A DNA stretch of 64,000 nt from Lithobates sylvaticus (Eukaryota > Chordata > Amphibia > Anura > Ranidae). This document shows positions 21,308 through 32,580 of this stretch, one piece after another (the first letter of the stretch is position 1; the number at the start of each line of letters is the position of its first letter). A program made the translations under genes and the position numbers. Location: positions 190,398,940 to 190,462,939 of the forward strand of contig CM053029.1 of NCBI GenBank assembly GCA_028564925.1, read 5' to 3'. The notes under the pieces are model-generated. The model saw only the letters and a list, made by a program, of their open reading frames with translations. It made no database searches and was not told the origin of the DNA.

Positions 21308-22041
21308 TGTTAGGTACCTGAGTGGTGAGCCTGACTTTGCTGGGAGAGGGCCTCTCTTACGGCTCTGGTTCAGGGCCCACTGAAGTGGAGACAGTGGTCC
21401 CGTGAGCACAGCGGGGTAGGAGTGCCTGGACTGGATGCGGTGGCAGGTGTAGCTGGCCGATAACACTCCTCTGGAAGCTGAAGGAGCTGAGACTGGTAGG
21501 CAACGGAGCAGGGTCCGGATACAGGATGCCCCCGAGATGACGTCAGCGACCCTGGGGATGTGCAGCATGTGGAGAAGCAGGCAGAGGGGTAGTCAGGCAG
21601 GCCGGGTCTGGTACACTTGGCAGGCAGGTAAGTGGGTTCAGGCAGAAGAGAAGTCAAACAGGCAGGAGGTCAGCGTTCAGTATCAATCAAGCAGAATCAA
21701 CAAGCCGGGGTCAGGGGTGGAGAAGGCAGCAGAGTCAAACGGAAGCCGGGTCAGGTTTTCAGGAGGGTTCAGACAGAGACAGGTTTCACAGGGGTAAGAC
21801 TGCAGACGAACAGCACCAGTACAGTGCAACTGCCACTCTTTTTAAAGGGACACTGGCGCCAAACAGCGCCAGCGCGTCACGTGTGCGCCCGCGATGCGCG
21901 CGCCCGCGCTCGCCGCGCACGCGCGCGCGCCTGAGGAGTCCGCCGGAGCGCACCCCCGTTTCGACGCCCGGACGAATCAGCGGTGCGTGTGCGCATGCGC
22001 GCATGCCGATTCGACCGCACATCGCGAGTGGGGCCCTGACA
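21308..22041 (-). repeat. 3' LTR of the Gypsy element
   Basis: On the plus strand it runs from TGTTAGGTACC to GGGGCCCTGACA. On the element's strand it starts TGTCAGG and ends CCTAACA, with TG...CA ends. A G-rich polypurine tract (GTGGGGGGGCAA on the minus strand) lies just inside at 22042-22053. Confidence 0.88.
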
Positions 22042-25000
22042 TTGCCCCCCCACAAGGGGCAACCTCCGGGTGCCCAATTGGTCATCCTTTTCGGGGTGCG
22101 AGATGAAAAAGGCACGAATTAGTCTCTTGGCATGTATGTTGTCCTCGGGTTCCCAGGAGTTACTTTCCGGACCGTAGCCTTTCCATTTGATTAGAAATTG
22201 TCTTTGCCCTTGTCGCCTTCTGCAATCTAGGACAACCTCCACCTCGTACTCCTCGTTTCCATCCACTAGGACAGGGTCAGGAGGCCCGGACTCCCTATTG
22301 GGGAAGGGATCGGGCACCGAGGGTTTCAATAAGGAGACATGAAATACGGGGTGTACCTTCATGGTGTCAGGCAGGGATAGTTCATAGGACACCTCATTGA
22401 TCCTCCTCTTTACAGGAAAAGGGCCCAGGAACTTGGGTGCCAACTTCTTAGATGGGCAGGCTAACTTTAAATTAGAAGAAGAAAGCCATACCTGATCCCC
22501 GACTTGCAGATTTAGTTCTCCTCTCCTCTTTTGGTCAAAGGCCTTCTTACTGTCCGCCTGGGCCTTGGTTATGGCATCCTGAAGAACCTGATTGTTGCGG
22601 CTAAGGAAGGTCACCGTGTCCTGGACTGCTGGAACAGAGGATTCTGCAAGAAAATCGGGGAGAAAGGTTAAGTGGAACCCATAATTAGCAAAGAACGGGG
22701 ACTGCCCCGTGGTTGAGTGGCTGGCATTGTTGGCTGGCATTCCGCTAAGGGCAGTAGAGACACCCAATCGTCCTGCACGAATGAAGTGAAACACCTAATA
22801 TATTGTTCAAGGGTCTGGTTCGTGCGCTCAGTCTGCCCATTGGTCTGTGGGTGGTAAGCCGAGGATAGGGCCAGCTCGATTTTCAAGCTCTCACATAGTG
22901 CCCTCCAGAACCGAGAGGTGAACTGGACTCCCCTGTCCGAAACTATGTTCTTGGGTACCCCGTGTAACCTAATGATCTCTCGAATAAATACACGGGCCGT
23001 CTCTGCTGCGGATGGAGTTCCCCTTAGGGGCAGAAAGTGGGCCATTTTTGAGAGTCGATCAACGACTACAAAGATGGCCGTGTGGCCTTCAGAGGGTGGC
23101 AACTCGACAATGAAGTCCATCGTAATCATACGCCAGGGACGGTCGGGTGCAGGAAGCGGCTTAAGTAGGCCCCAGGCTCGGCCCCTAGTGGTCTTGCTCC
23201 GGGAACATACTGGGCAGGAGCTAACGTACTTGGAACAGAATTCCTTTAGACCAGGCCACCAGAAGGTGCGCTGCACCAGGTCAAGGGTCTTACGGGCCCC
23301 AAAGTGTCCTGCTAGTGGATGATCGTGGAGGAGGGCCAATACTTTAACCCGAACGGGTTCGGGGACAAACACCTGGCTATCCTTCCACAGCAATCCCTCC
23401 CTTGGGGTTAATGCCAGACCCGGGGGAAGGAGCGGGTTCAGGGATGCCTCCCTGATCTGGGACAGTAAATCTGGTTGTAACAAGAGGAAACTGCTTGCGG
23501 GAAGGATGGTATCCGGAGGTGTAGGGTCTTTAGGGCAGTCATACGTGCGGGAGAGGGCGTCAGGCTTCACATTCTTAGATCCAGGCCGGTAGGTAATGTG
23601 GAAGTTGAAACGAGAGAAGAACAGGGCCCAGCGGGCTTGTCGTGGTCTTAAGCGTTTCGCCGTCCTCAGATATTCGAGATTTTTGTGGTCTGTGTATATT
23701 AACACAGGATGAACTGCCCCCTCCAGCAAGTACCGCCATTCCTCCAATGCTGATTTAATGGCTAGCAGTTCTCGGTCTCCCACGTCATAGTTCCTTTCAG
23801 CAGGGGAGAGTTTCCGGGAAAAGAAGCCCACAGGGTGCATTAGGTCGTTATTGCCCTGGCGTTGGGAGACCACGGCTCCCACTGCTACCTCGGAGGCATC
23901 TACTTCCAGGATGTATGGGAGAGATGGGTCAGGGTGACTGAGGATGGGAGCGGATGTGAATCGCCCCTTAAGTTTTTCAAATGCCTCCTGAGCTTCTGGA
24001 CCCCAATGAAACCGTGCGTTCTGCCTTGTTAGCTGCGTGATTGGTGAAATGATGGCTGAGAACCCCTTGAGGAACTTCCTGTAAAAGTTCGCAAATCCGA
24101 CAAAACGCTGCACACCCTTTTTGTCAGAGGGGGCCGGCCAGTCTAGTACAGCAGCTACTTTTTGTGGGTCCATCTCAATGCCTGCTGGGGAGATCTCAAG
24201 TCCCAGGAAATTGATGCTCTGCTGCTCGAAGGTGCATTTCTCTGCTTTGGCGTATAATCCGTGTTGACGGAGACGGAGCAAGACTCGGCCCACATGACCC
24301 CGATGTTGCTCAAGCGTCCTGGAAAAGATCAGGATGTCATCCAGGTATACAATGACAAAAATGTCCAGGAAGTCTCTGAAGACCTCATTTATGAGGTGCT
24401 GGAAGGTGGCCGGGGCATTACAGAGGCCAAAGGGCAGGACCAGGTATTCGTAATGCCCGAAGCGGGTGCGAAAAGCAGTCTTCCACTCGTCGCCTGGTCG
24501 GATGCGGACCAGGTTGTAGGCCCCCCTTAAGTCCAGTTTAGAGAATATGGTGGCCGCTCTTAGCTTTTGGAACAGTTCAGGGATTAAGGGTAGAGGATAT
24601 CGGTTTTTGATCGTAATTTTATTTAGTTCCCGATAATCTACACAGGGTCGGAGGGACTGGTCTTTCTTGGTCACAAAGAATATGCCGGCCCTGGCAGGAG
24701 AAGTGGAGTGACGTATGAACCCCTTCTTCAGATTCTCCGAAATGTAGGCCTTCAGGGCCTCTTGTTCCTTCTCAGAAAGGGGGAAGATACGCCCAAATGG
24801 AATCTCAGCTCCCGGCAAAAGTTCAATAGGGCAATCGTAGGTGCGGTGTGGAGGTAGAGAATCCGCCCCTCGTTTGCTAAAAACGTCCAGGAATTCATGG
24901 TAGGGTTCCGGCACTACTTGATCAAGGTTAACATCCGAGTCCAGACAAAGAAGCGTAGTGGGTGGTGCCGAAACTTCATGTAGGCAGTGCTCCAAGCAGT

Positions 25001-26402
25001 AGGGAGACTGGAACTTGACCTTCCCCGTGGACCAACTGATGGTTGGGTCGTGGGCCTGCAGCCAGGGAATGCCCAGGATTACCGGAAACAAAGGGGAAGA
25101 GATTACGTCCAAGGTTAATAGTTCCTTGTGGTGAAGGGAAGAGGTGGTGAGCAGAGGTTGGGTCTCTTGAACAACCTGGCCCGATCTAATGCGGGAACCG
25201 TCGGCCAAAAAGACGGATAGTCCGTGAGCCTTTTTCTGGAGAGGAATGTCGTGCTGGCTGGCAAAAGTGGCATCGATGAAACAGCTGCAAGCTCCAGAGT
25301 CAAGGATAGCGCTGGTGAGAACCGTCTTTCCCAGGAACTGAAACGACATGGATAAAGAGATGTGGGTGGCATGGACTGGCAAGGGTACAAGGTTGGCTGA
25401 CACAGATGAAAGGCACTTACGTGTCTTACTTGGGCATCGGTTCACAAAGTGTCCAGACCCACCGCAATACAGGCACAAGTTCAGTTGCCGACGCCTGGCT
25501 CGTTCCTCCGGAGTCAGAGTAGGTCGCATGAGACCAAGTTGCATCGGCTCGCCGGCGTCAAGAGAAGAATGGGTAGGACCCACTGGTTGAGCGGGCAGGT
25601 AGCGGGTGGCCGGCAATGGGGCTCTTGCAGTCATCCAGGCCGGGCGGTGGACTTGAGCAGATCTCTCAACTCTGCGCTCCCGGAGCCGACGGTCAATCTG
25701 AATACTCAGGTTTATTAGGCCCTCCAGAGTGTCAGGGGTGCCCACGCGGGCAAGTTCGTCTTTTAGGCCTTCAGAGAGGCCCGTGCGGAACTGATGCCTC
25801 AGTGCAGAGTCATTCCATTGGGTGTCTGCGCTCCAACGTCTAAAGTCTGTCACATAGTCCTCGGCCGTTCTGCGGCCCTGCTGGAGCGCAGACAGAGCAG
25901 ATTCGGCTGTGGTGGTTAACTGGGGGTCCTCGTAGAGTTGCGCCATAGCCTCCAGAAAGGATGAGAGGGACTGGGTCAACATGCTCTCTCCCTCCAACAG
26001 ACGGTGTGCCCAGATCTGAGGTTCGCCCTGCAGTAGTGAGATCACAAACCCCACTTTGGTGGCCTCTAGGGAGAAAGTTCTGGGTTGTAGGGCGAAATAC
26101 AACTGACAGGCGTTGCGGAAGACCCGGAACTTGGAGCGATCACCGGAGAACCGATCTGGAACAGGCACTCGTGGTTCTGGAGGCAGCATTACCACTGCAG
26201 GTGGAGGAGTAGCAGGTGGTGCAGAAGGCTGAGGAGGCTCAGGGGCTGCGACGTCGGGACCAGCAAGTTGCTGCACTCGTCCTTCTAGTCTAGTATATCC
26301 GTCTTGAAGGGATTGCACCGCCTGGGTGAGGGCTGCTAGATGGGAGCAGATCTCCCTCATGGTAGAGGCTTCTCCCGCAGGCTCAGTCATGGCTGTTCGT
26401 AC
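22042..26402 (-). pseudogene. gag-pol region of the Gypsy element (fossil, about one break)
   Basis: In order on the minus strand: a gag-like part with CLYCGGSGHFVNRC, protease (LDSGACSCF), reverse transcriptase (FGLCNAPATFQ, YLDDILIF), RNase H (DASEVAVGAV), the integrase zinc finger and catalytic core (DRGVQFTSRFW), and a chromodomain that would steer integration to modified chromatin. The chromodomain continues slightly into the 3' LTR. I treat it as a fossil with about one break. Confidence 0.85.
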
Positions 26403-27136
26403 TGTTAGGTACCTGAGTGGTGAGCCTGACTTTGCTGGGAGAGGGCCTCTCTTACGGCTCTGGTTCAGGGCCCACTGAAGTGGAGACAGTGGTCCCGTGA
26501 GCACAGCGGGGTAGGAGTGCCTGGACTGGATGCGGTGGCAGGTGTAGCTGGCCGATAACACTCCTCTGGAAGCTGAAGGAGCTGAGACTGGTAGGCAACG
26601 GAGCAGGGTCCGGATACAGGATGCCCCCGAGATGACGTCAGCGACCCTGGGGATGTGCAGCATGTGGAGAAGCAGGCAGAGGGGTAGTCAGGCAGGCCGG
26701 GTCTGGTACACTTGGCAGGCAGGTAAGTGGGTTCAGGCAGAAGAGAAGTCAAACAGGCAGGAGGTCAGCGTTCAGTATCAATCAAGCAGAATCAACAAGC
26801 CGGGGTCAGGGGTGGAGAAGGCAGCAGAGTCAAACGGAAGCCGGGTCAGGTTTTCAGGAGGGTTCAGACAGAGACAGGTTTCACAGGGGTAAGACTGCAG
26901 ACGAACAGCACCAGTACAGTGCAACTGCCACTCTTTTTAAAGGGACACTGGCGCCAAACAGCGCCAGCGCGTCACGTGTGCGCCCGCGATGCGCGCGCCC
27001 GCGCTCGCCGCGCACGCGCGCGCGCCTGAGGAGTCCGCCGGAGCGCACCCCCGTTTCGACGCCCGGACGAATCAGCGGTGCGTGTGCGCATGCGCGCATG
27101 CCGATTCGACCGCACATCGCGAGTGGGGCCCTGACA
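26403..27136 (-). repeat. 5' LTR of the Gypsy element
   Basis: A direct repeat of 21308-22041 with the same length and ends. The internal region begins directly below it, and the gag-like start ATG lies about a dozen bases inside (near 26391). The primer-binding site could not be assigned to a tRNA by eye. Confidence 0.88.
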
Positions 27137-27836
27137 TCACCTAAGGTGTAAAATATAAAGAAAAAAAACACCCAATTTTGAAAAAATATTTTATTGCACT
27201 GCTCCGGGGGTCTCTTCTGTTCTTGCCGCGGTCGTCATTTTCCGCGCCGCCGGCGCCGGCGCCGCCTTCTTCTTCTTCTTCCGATGTTGACCCGTCGCTG
27301 TCTCTGGCCGGAATGCCAGAGCCGCGCTGTGCTGGGACTTATATAGGGACAAGGGGACAGGGTCACATGCTCATGTCACATGGTGACCCCGCCCCCTTGT
27401 GATGTCACAGTCCCGGAGGATGCTGGGACTGTGACATCACAGGGGGCGGGGTCACCATGTGACATGAGCATGTGACCCTGTCCCCTTGTCCCTCTTTAAG
27501 TCCCAGCACAGCGCGGCTCTGGCATTCCGGCCAGAGACAGCGACGGGTCAACATCGGAAGAAGAAGAATAAGGCGGCGCCGGCGGCGCGGAAAACGATGA
27601 CCGCAGCAAGAACAGAAGAGACCCCGGAAGACCCCGGAAGACCCCCGAAGGCGGATCGAGACCCCCAGACGACGGCGTCGACGACGAAGAAGGTAGCTCG
27701 GTAAAAGAGCTAGGTAAATGCCGGAGGAGTCCAGCGAGAAGACCCCCCAAGACGGAAGAAGACCCCCGGAGCAGTGCAATAAAATATTTTTTCAAAATTG
27801 TGTGTTTTTTTTCTTTACATTTTACACCTTAGGTGA
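27137..27836. repeat. central palindrome of the fold-back element
   Basis: Starts TCACCTAAGGTGTAAAAT and ends with its inverse ATTTTACACCTTAGGTGA (one-base variation inside). The arms meet near 27420 around CCGGAGGATGCTGG, and both carry GTCACATGGTGACCCCGCC-type and GCCAGAGCCGCGCTGTGCTG-type sequence. The right arm has extra AAGACCCCGG repeats (27618-27760). Very GC-rich compared with its surroundings. Confidence 0.72.
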
Positions 27837-28616
27837 ATGGGTAGGGGTACATCGTACCCCATACTCATTCACATAGGGTGGGGGGCCGGGATCTCATCAA
27901 CATGGGGACAAGGTGCTTTGGGGTGGGGGGGGCGCACGGCCCCCCTTTCCCCAGGGCACCCCCCATGTTGAGGGCACGCGGCCTGGTACAGCTCAGGAGG
28001 GGGGGGGGCGCTCGCTTGTCCCCACCCCTTTCCTGGCCTGCCGGGCTGCGTGCTCGGATAAGGGTCTGAGATGGATTTGGGGGGGACACCCACGCCGTTT
28101 TTTCGGGATTCCCTTTAAATACATGCCAGGTGACGGGGCTAGCGCGGCGGCATTCACTGCCTTCGCTAGCTCCGTCTACCTGAAGTCACGTGCTAAATGA
28201 ACGGACTTTCCAATGAGCGGCAAGTCCGTTCATTTCAAAAGTCCGGCGGATTAGCCTACTAACGACGGGATTGTCCGCCGGACTGCCAAGTCCAGCGGAT
28301 AATTTTAAAACAAAACTTAAAACCTAGTCCGCTGGACTTTTGGCGCCAAAAAGTCCGCCGGCGCCCACACACGAGGGGATTGTCCGGTGGACTCGAGTCC
28401 AGCGGACAATCCCGCGGGATAGTCCCTTCATGTGTACGCGGCATAACAGTTACCTTCTCCTATTTGCTGAGAAGACACCTGAAAAAAAAGGTATGTATAT
28501 TAAACTGTGTTGTTTTAAATTAGAGGCAATGGAGGAAGCTCTGAGAGTTTGACTTTATCTTAAAACCTGTAACAGGTTTACTTAAATCAGTTAGGAGGGG
28601 GCATGTGTAAGAATCT

Positions 28617-29196
28617 TAGGCTGGCCATACACGGTTCGAATCTTGGCCAGTTCAGCAGGAACCGACCAAGATTCAAACCGTTAATGGGTAGGCTGAATGT
28701 ACCAAGTTGAGCTGGATTCTTTTGCAATTATCGCTATCGACTTTTATAGAAATAATCACTGTCCTCTCCTGGCGGGGATGGCACCCCCCTCCAGGAGAAG
28801 ACAATGGCCCAGCAAGAGGCATTACCACATCAACACTGTCTGTGTTGATGGGGAAATCAAGCAAAATTTCGCTCTGTGTATGGCCGGTCTGAAGCCCCGT
28901 ACACGGGCAGAATGTCGGGAGATACTGGTCGACATTCTGCCCGTGTGTATGTCGGATGGCCAGCTTCTGTCAGATGTGCATGCTGGAAAACCAGCAGCCG
29001 ACCAACTCACCAATGGCTGAGAGTGCTGATCAGAGAGTTCTGGCTGGGGGGCTGTCCTCCTGTCAGAACACAACAGCTCAGCGGGGGAGATCACTGGACT
29101 AACCTTGCATGGTTAGTACAGCGGCTCCTGACCAGAGCTTTCAGTTTTTTTTTTTGTGAAACCCACAGAAAAAAAACTAGTGTGTACCAGGCTTTA
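28617..29196. repeat. GCTGGCCATACACG-type repeat with a nested hairpin element
   Basis: 28618-28890 begins GCTGGCCATACACGGTTCGAATC and has AT-rich inverted parts. At about 28890-29196 a second element runs from AAGCCCCGTACACGGGC to GTGTGTACCAGGCTTTA and holds a hairpin CAGAATGTCGGGAGATACTG/GACATTCTGCCCGTG (28910-28946). Relatives of the outer family lie at 32387-32580, 37122-37400 and 43970-44285. Confidence 0.5.
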
Positions 29197-29582
29197 GTCT
29201 TCAATCTTGTTATTATTTTTAAGGATAATCACTCAGGGATAGGTGTTCAACCTTATCACTTTTTTTCTCCCCCTGTTAGGACAAAAATATCAGCCCAGTG
29301 TTAGTCTTTAAAGTATCATTAAACCCGCATCATTAAAAACCATCAATAAATACTATATTACATGCTGTTCATACTCACTTGGTCACAAGGGCCGGACTGG
29401 GAAAAAAAACAGCCCTGGAAATAATTTCATATCAGCCCAATAGCATTTTTATGCCAGCCCAACACCATAACATCATTACTTTCTTGTTCATAAAAGGGAA
29501 AACCATGCATTTTAAAGCACATTTTAAGAGTGTATTATATATAGACATGACAGATATGAAAGCACATAGGGCTTTATATATA

Positions 29583-31206
29583 CAGTATCTCACAAAAGTG
29601 AGTACACCCCTCACATTTTTGTAAATATTTTATTATATCTTTTCATGTGACAACACTGAAGAAATTACACTTTGCTACAATGTAAAGTAGTGAGTGTACA
29701 GCTTGTATAACAGTGTAAATTTGCTGTCCCCTCAAAATAACTCAACACGCAGCCATTAATGTCTAAACCGCTGGCAACAAAAGTGAGTACACCCCTAAGT
29801 GAAAATGTGCAAATTGGGCCCAATTAGCCATTTTTCCTCCCCGGTGTCATGTGACTCATTCGTTTTACAAGGTCTCAGGTGTGAATGGGGAGCAGGTGTG
29901 GTAAATTTGGTGTTATCGCTCTCACTCTCTCATACTGGTCACTGGAAGTTCAACATGGCACCTCATGGCAAAGAACTCTCTGAGGATCTAAAAAATTATT
30001 GTTGCTCTACATAAAGATGGCCTAGGCTATAAGAAGATTGGCAAGATCCTGAAATTGAGCTGCAGCATGGTTGCCAAGACCATACAGCGGTTTAGCAGGA
30101 CAGGATCCACTCAGAACAGGCCACGCCATGGTCAACCAAAGAAGTTGAATGCACGTACTCAGCGTCATATCCAAAGGTTGTCTTTGGGAAATAGACGGAT
30201 GAGTGCTGCCAGCATTGCTGCAGAGGTTGAAGGGGTGGGGGGTCAGCCTGTCAGTGCTCAGACCATACACCGCACAATGCATGAAATTGGTCTGCATGGC
30301 TGTCATCCCAGAAGGAAGCCTTTTCTAAAGATGATGTAAAAAAGCCTGCAAACAGGTTGCTGAACACAAGCAGACTAAGGACATAGATTACTGGAACCAT
30401 GTTCTGTGGTCTGAGGAGACCAATATAAACTTATTTGGTTCAGATGATGTGGCGGCAGGTGAGGAGTACAAAGACAAGTGTGTCTTGCCTACAGTCAAGC
30501 ATGGTGGTGGGAGTGTCATGGTCTGGGGCTGCATGAGTGCTTCCGGCACTGGGGAGCTACAGTTCATTGAGGGAAACATGAATGCCAACATATACTGACA
30601 TAATGACATACTGCAGAAGAGCATGAGCCCCTCCCTTCGGAGACTGGGCCGCAGGGCAGTATTCCAACATGATAAGGACCCCAAACACACCTCCAAGACG
30701 ACCACTGCCTTGCTAAAAATGCTGAGGGTAAAGGTGATGGACTGGCCAAGCATGTCTCCAGACCTAAACCCTATTGAGCATCTGTGGGGCATCCTCAAAC
30801 GGAAGGTGGAGGAGCGCAAGGTCTCTAACATCCACCAGCTCCGTGATGTCATCCTGGAGGAGTGGAAGAGGACTCCAGTGGCAACCTATGAAGCTCTGGT
30901 GAACTCCATGCCCAAGAGGGTTAAGGCAGTGCTGGAAAATAATGGTGGCCACAGAAAATATTGCCACTTTGGGCCCAATTTTGACATTTTCACTTAGGGG
31001 TGTACTCACTTTTGTTGCCAGCGGTTTAGACATCAATGGCTGTATGTTGAGTTATTTTGAGGGGACAGAAAATTTACACTGTTATACAAGCTGTACACTC
31101 ACTACTTTACATTGTAGAAAAGTGTCATTTCTTCAGTGTTGTCAGATGAAAAAATATAATAAAATATTTACAAAAATGTGAGAGTGTACTCACTTTTGTG
31201 AGATAC
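29583..31206 (+). mobile_element. Tc1 transposon with long terminal repeats
   Basis: About 1.6 kb with terminal inverted repeats of roughly 220 bp. The left begins CAGTATCTCACAAAAGTGAG after TA. The right ends with the inverse TTTTGTGAGATAC. Inner repeat marks GCTGGCAACAAAAGTGAGTA (29770-29789) and ACTTTTGTTGCCAGC (31008-31022) are also mirrored. The last bases at the right are worn. A transposase remnant lies between the repeats. The same family recurs at 38649-39746. Confidence 0.88.
29955..30997 (+). pseudogene. Tc1 transposase, broken
   Basis: Starts ATGGCACCTCATGGCAAAG (MAPHGKELSEDL), changes frame near an A-run at about 29990, then reads a helix-turn-helix part (SMVAKTIQRF, GQPKKLNARTQRH), breaks again near 30336, and ends with the DDE half FQHDKDPKHTSK and SPDLNPIEHLWGILKRK before TAG at 30995-30997. 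It also has a gap around 30595-30620. The family length is about 340 residues, and this copy cannot make that protein. Confidence 0.85.
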
Positions 31207-31235
31207 AAATTCTGGTTACAAGTGGTAAAAGTACG

Positions 31236-31390
31236 GACATGGTACAGGAGCTGGCTGTGCAGTCATGGTACAGAAGATGTCAGAGGCTGTGCGGACATGG
31301 TACAGGAGGTGGTCATAGGCTGTGCGGATGTGGTATAGGAAGGTGGTCAAAGGCTGTGCAGACATGGTACAAGAGGGGGTCATAGGTGCA
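31236..31390. repeat. short tandem array, unit about 40 bp
   Basis: About four diverged units with GGCTGTGCGGACATGGTACA and AGGAGGTGGTCATA. No link to a known element is visible. Confidence 0.6.
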
Positions 31391-32257
31391 TACTTATTAT
31401 GTACTGTATATGCTAATATGCATTTATTTTAATATATTAAGTGGCTAAGCATTGAAAGTCCATGAAGGTATAGCTTCTTTAGTTATTCTCCCTAGGGTAG
31501 GTAAGGACATCTGGTAGCATTTTAGGAGACGTGGTTGTTTTTTGTTTCTTTAATCCTCCTAGAAGAAAATGTCTGTTTACTGATTTTAAAGACCCAATTT
31601 GAGTTTGAATTCCGTGCTCCTTCAATAGTTCCCAGAAGGGGGAGCGTGGCGACTACCCACCAAGATGCCTGCCGGGAATTGAGCCCTTAACCAAAGCCGC
31701 CCACACTCTTGCACCACATTCCCATGAGCCCTGCAGGCCTCTGAAGATCCTCGCCATGCTGCATCGCCGCTGACGAGAGCCTCCACAGCCGCAGAAACTG
31801 TCGGGTTTCTTTCGACAGTGAGCCGGCAGCTACAGCAAAATGGCAACGACTCCCAAACACGGCAGGCTGCTGTTAGACCTCTAGAGGCAGATCGCCATTG
31901 CTTTCCAGAATACAGGTCAGTCGCAGCCACAGCTGAAAGTGGCCCCAGGGCAGGCGGCCTACCGGGAGATTTCCCACTATCATGGTAGGCCAGTCCGCCC
32001 TGTCGGTCACTATGGGGTTTTCTATTCTCTGAAAAAAACCTGGTTTATTCTGCTGTTCTCTATCTCCCCCTTATGTCCATGTCCCCACTGCAGCTGGGGA
32101 ATTTGGAATGTGGGCAGCTAGTTACCCTAAGCATTTTCTCCCTATCACATCTGAGCAGTCCTTGATTTCAAATATATATATTTTGTATAACAATTTTAAA
32201 CAGTTTATTGATAGTAATTATTACCCGCAGATTCTGTGGATAGCTATGCTCGTAAGT
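31391..32257. other. no gene or clear repeat seen
   Basis: Ordinary mixed sequence. The 102-codon minus frame at 31622-31930 lacks any motif, and its region has the look of random GC-richer DNA. Confidence 0.35.
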
Positions 32258-32386
32258 GGGTGCAAATACCTGTATTATACAGGTATCTGCACCCCCCTCC
32301 CCCCTGAAAGTTGCCAAATGTGACACCGGAGGGGGGAGGGTTCCTGAAAAGCGGAGGTTCCTTTTTTGTGTGAACCTCCGCTTTAA
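32258..32386 (-). mobile_element. TTAA MITE fragment
   Basis: Shares the hairpin ATACCTGTATTATACAGGTAT and CACCCCCCTCCCCCCTGAAAG with the 14719-15187 family and ends with CCGCTTTAA (TTAA at 32383-32386). The other end is missing. Confidence 0.65.
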
Positions 32387-32580
32387 GCTGGCCATAGACG
32401 GATCAATAGTTAATCAGTGTGTGACCATCCCTTATCGATTCTTGTTGAAGGGACATGCTGGTAAACCTTTGTCGATCAACGGCAAGTCCTGATGTCAGAA
32501 TACAATGTCCCAGCGGGGTGGATTCATCCATCCATGTTGTTTGTGTGGAGTAATCTATTTTGCCAGCAGCAGGGATGAGT
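32387..32580 (+). repeat. GCTGGCCATAGACG-type repeat fragment
   Basis: Begins GCTGGCCATAGACGGATCAA directly after the TTAA fragment. It includes a GTGTGTGACCATCCCTTATC stretch shared in spirit with 37150-37195. One end only. Confidence 0.45.

Larger units (their letters stand above)
21308..27136 (-). mobile_element. chromodomain Gypsy (Ty3-type) LTR retrotransposon
   Basis: This is an LTR element on the minus strand, 5.8 kb. Parts: two 734-bp LTRs, a gag-like region with a CCHC zinc knuckle, an aspartic protease, reverse transcriptase (YLDDILIF), RNase H, integrase with an HHCC finger and DDE core, and a C-terminal chromodomain (WKGYGPESNSWEPE). This fits the chromovirus branch of Gypsy. The LTRs look identical wherever compared, so the insertion is young. 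The coding part is nearly whole, with about one break. It lies inside the fold-back element 20779-28443. No clear short target duplication is seen at its edges. Confidence 0.9.
20779..28443. mobile_element. long fold-back element, TAA-flanked, split by an LTR element
   Basis: The ends are TGCCGCGTACACACG (20779) and, inverted, TGCCGCGTACACATG (ending 28443), with TAA on both sides (20776-20778, 28444-28446). The terminal arms are long: blocks rich in TCCGCCGGAC, then GACGGAGCTAGCGAAGGCAG (21018-21037) mirrored at about 28155-28174, then CAAGGTGCTTTGGGGTGGG-type sequence near 21237 and 27910. The central palindrome is 27137-27836. A 3-bp TWA target suggests a PIF/Harbinger relation. The Gypsy element 21308-27136 sits in the left half. 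No transposase is seen. Confidence 0.7.

Noticed and set aside
21107-21568. Possible host exon with Ser/Pro-rich product near the hairpin arm
   Set aside because: The frame joins hairpin-arm and LTR sequence, both repeats.
21883-22122. Arg- and Ala-rich frames in the GC-rich LTR
   Set aside because: The same frames occur in both LTRs and reflect CG-rich composition, not a gene.
27178-27795. Matching MKKYFIALLRGS-type frames in both palindrome arms
   Set aside because: They mirror each other because the arms are inverse copies. The frames diverge quickly and have no known domain.
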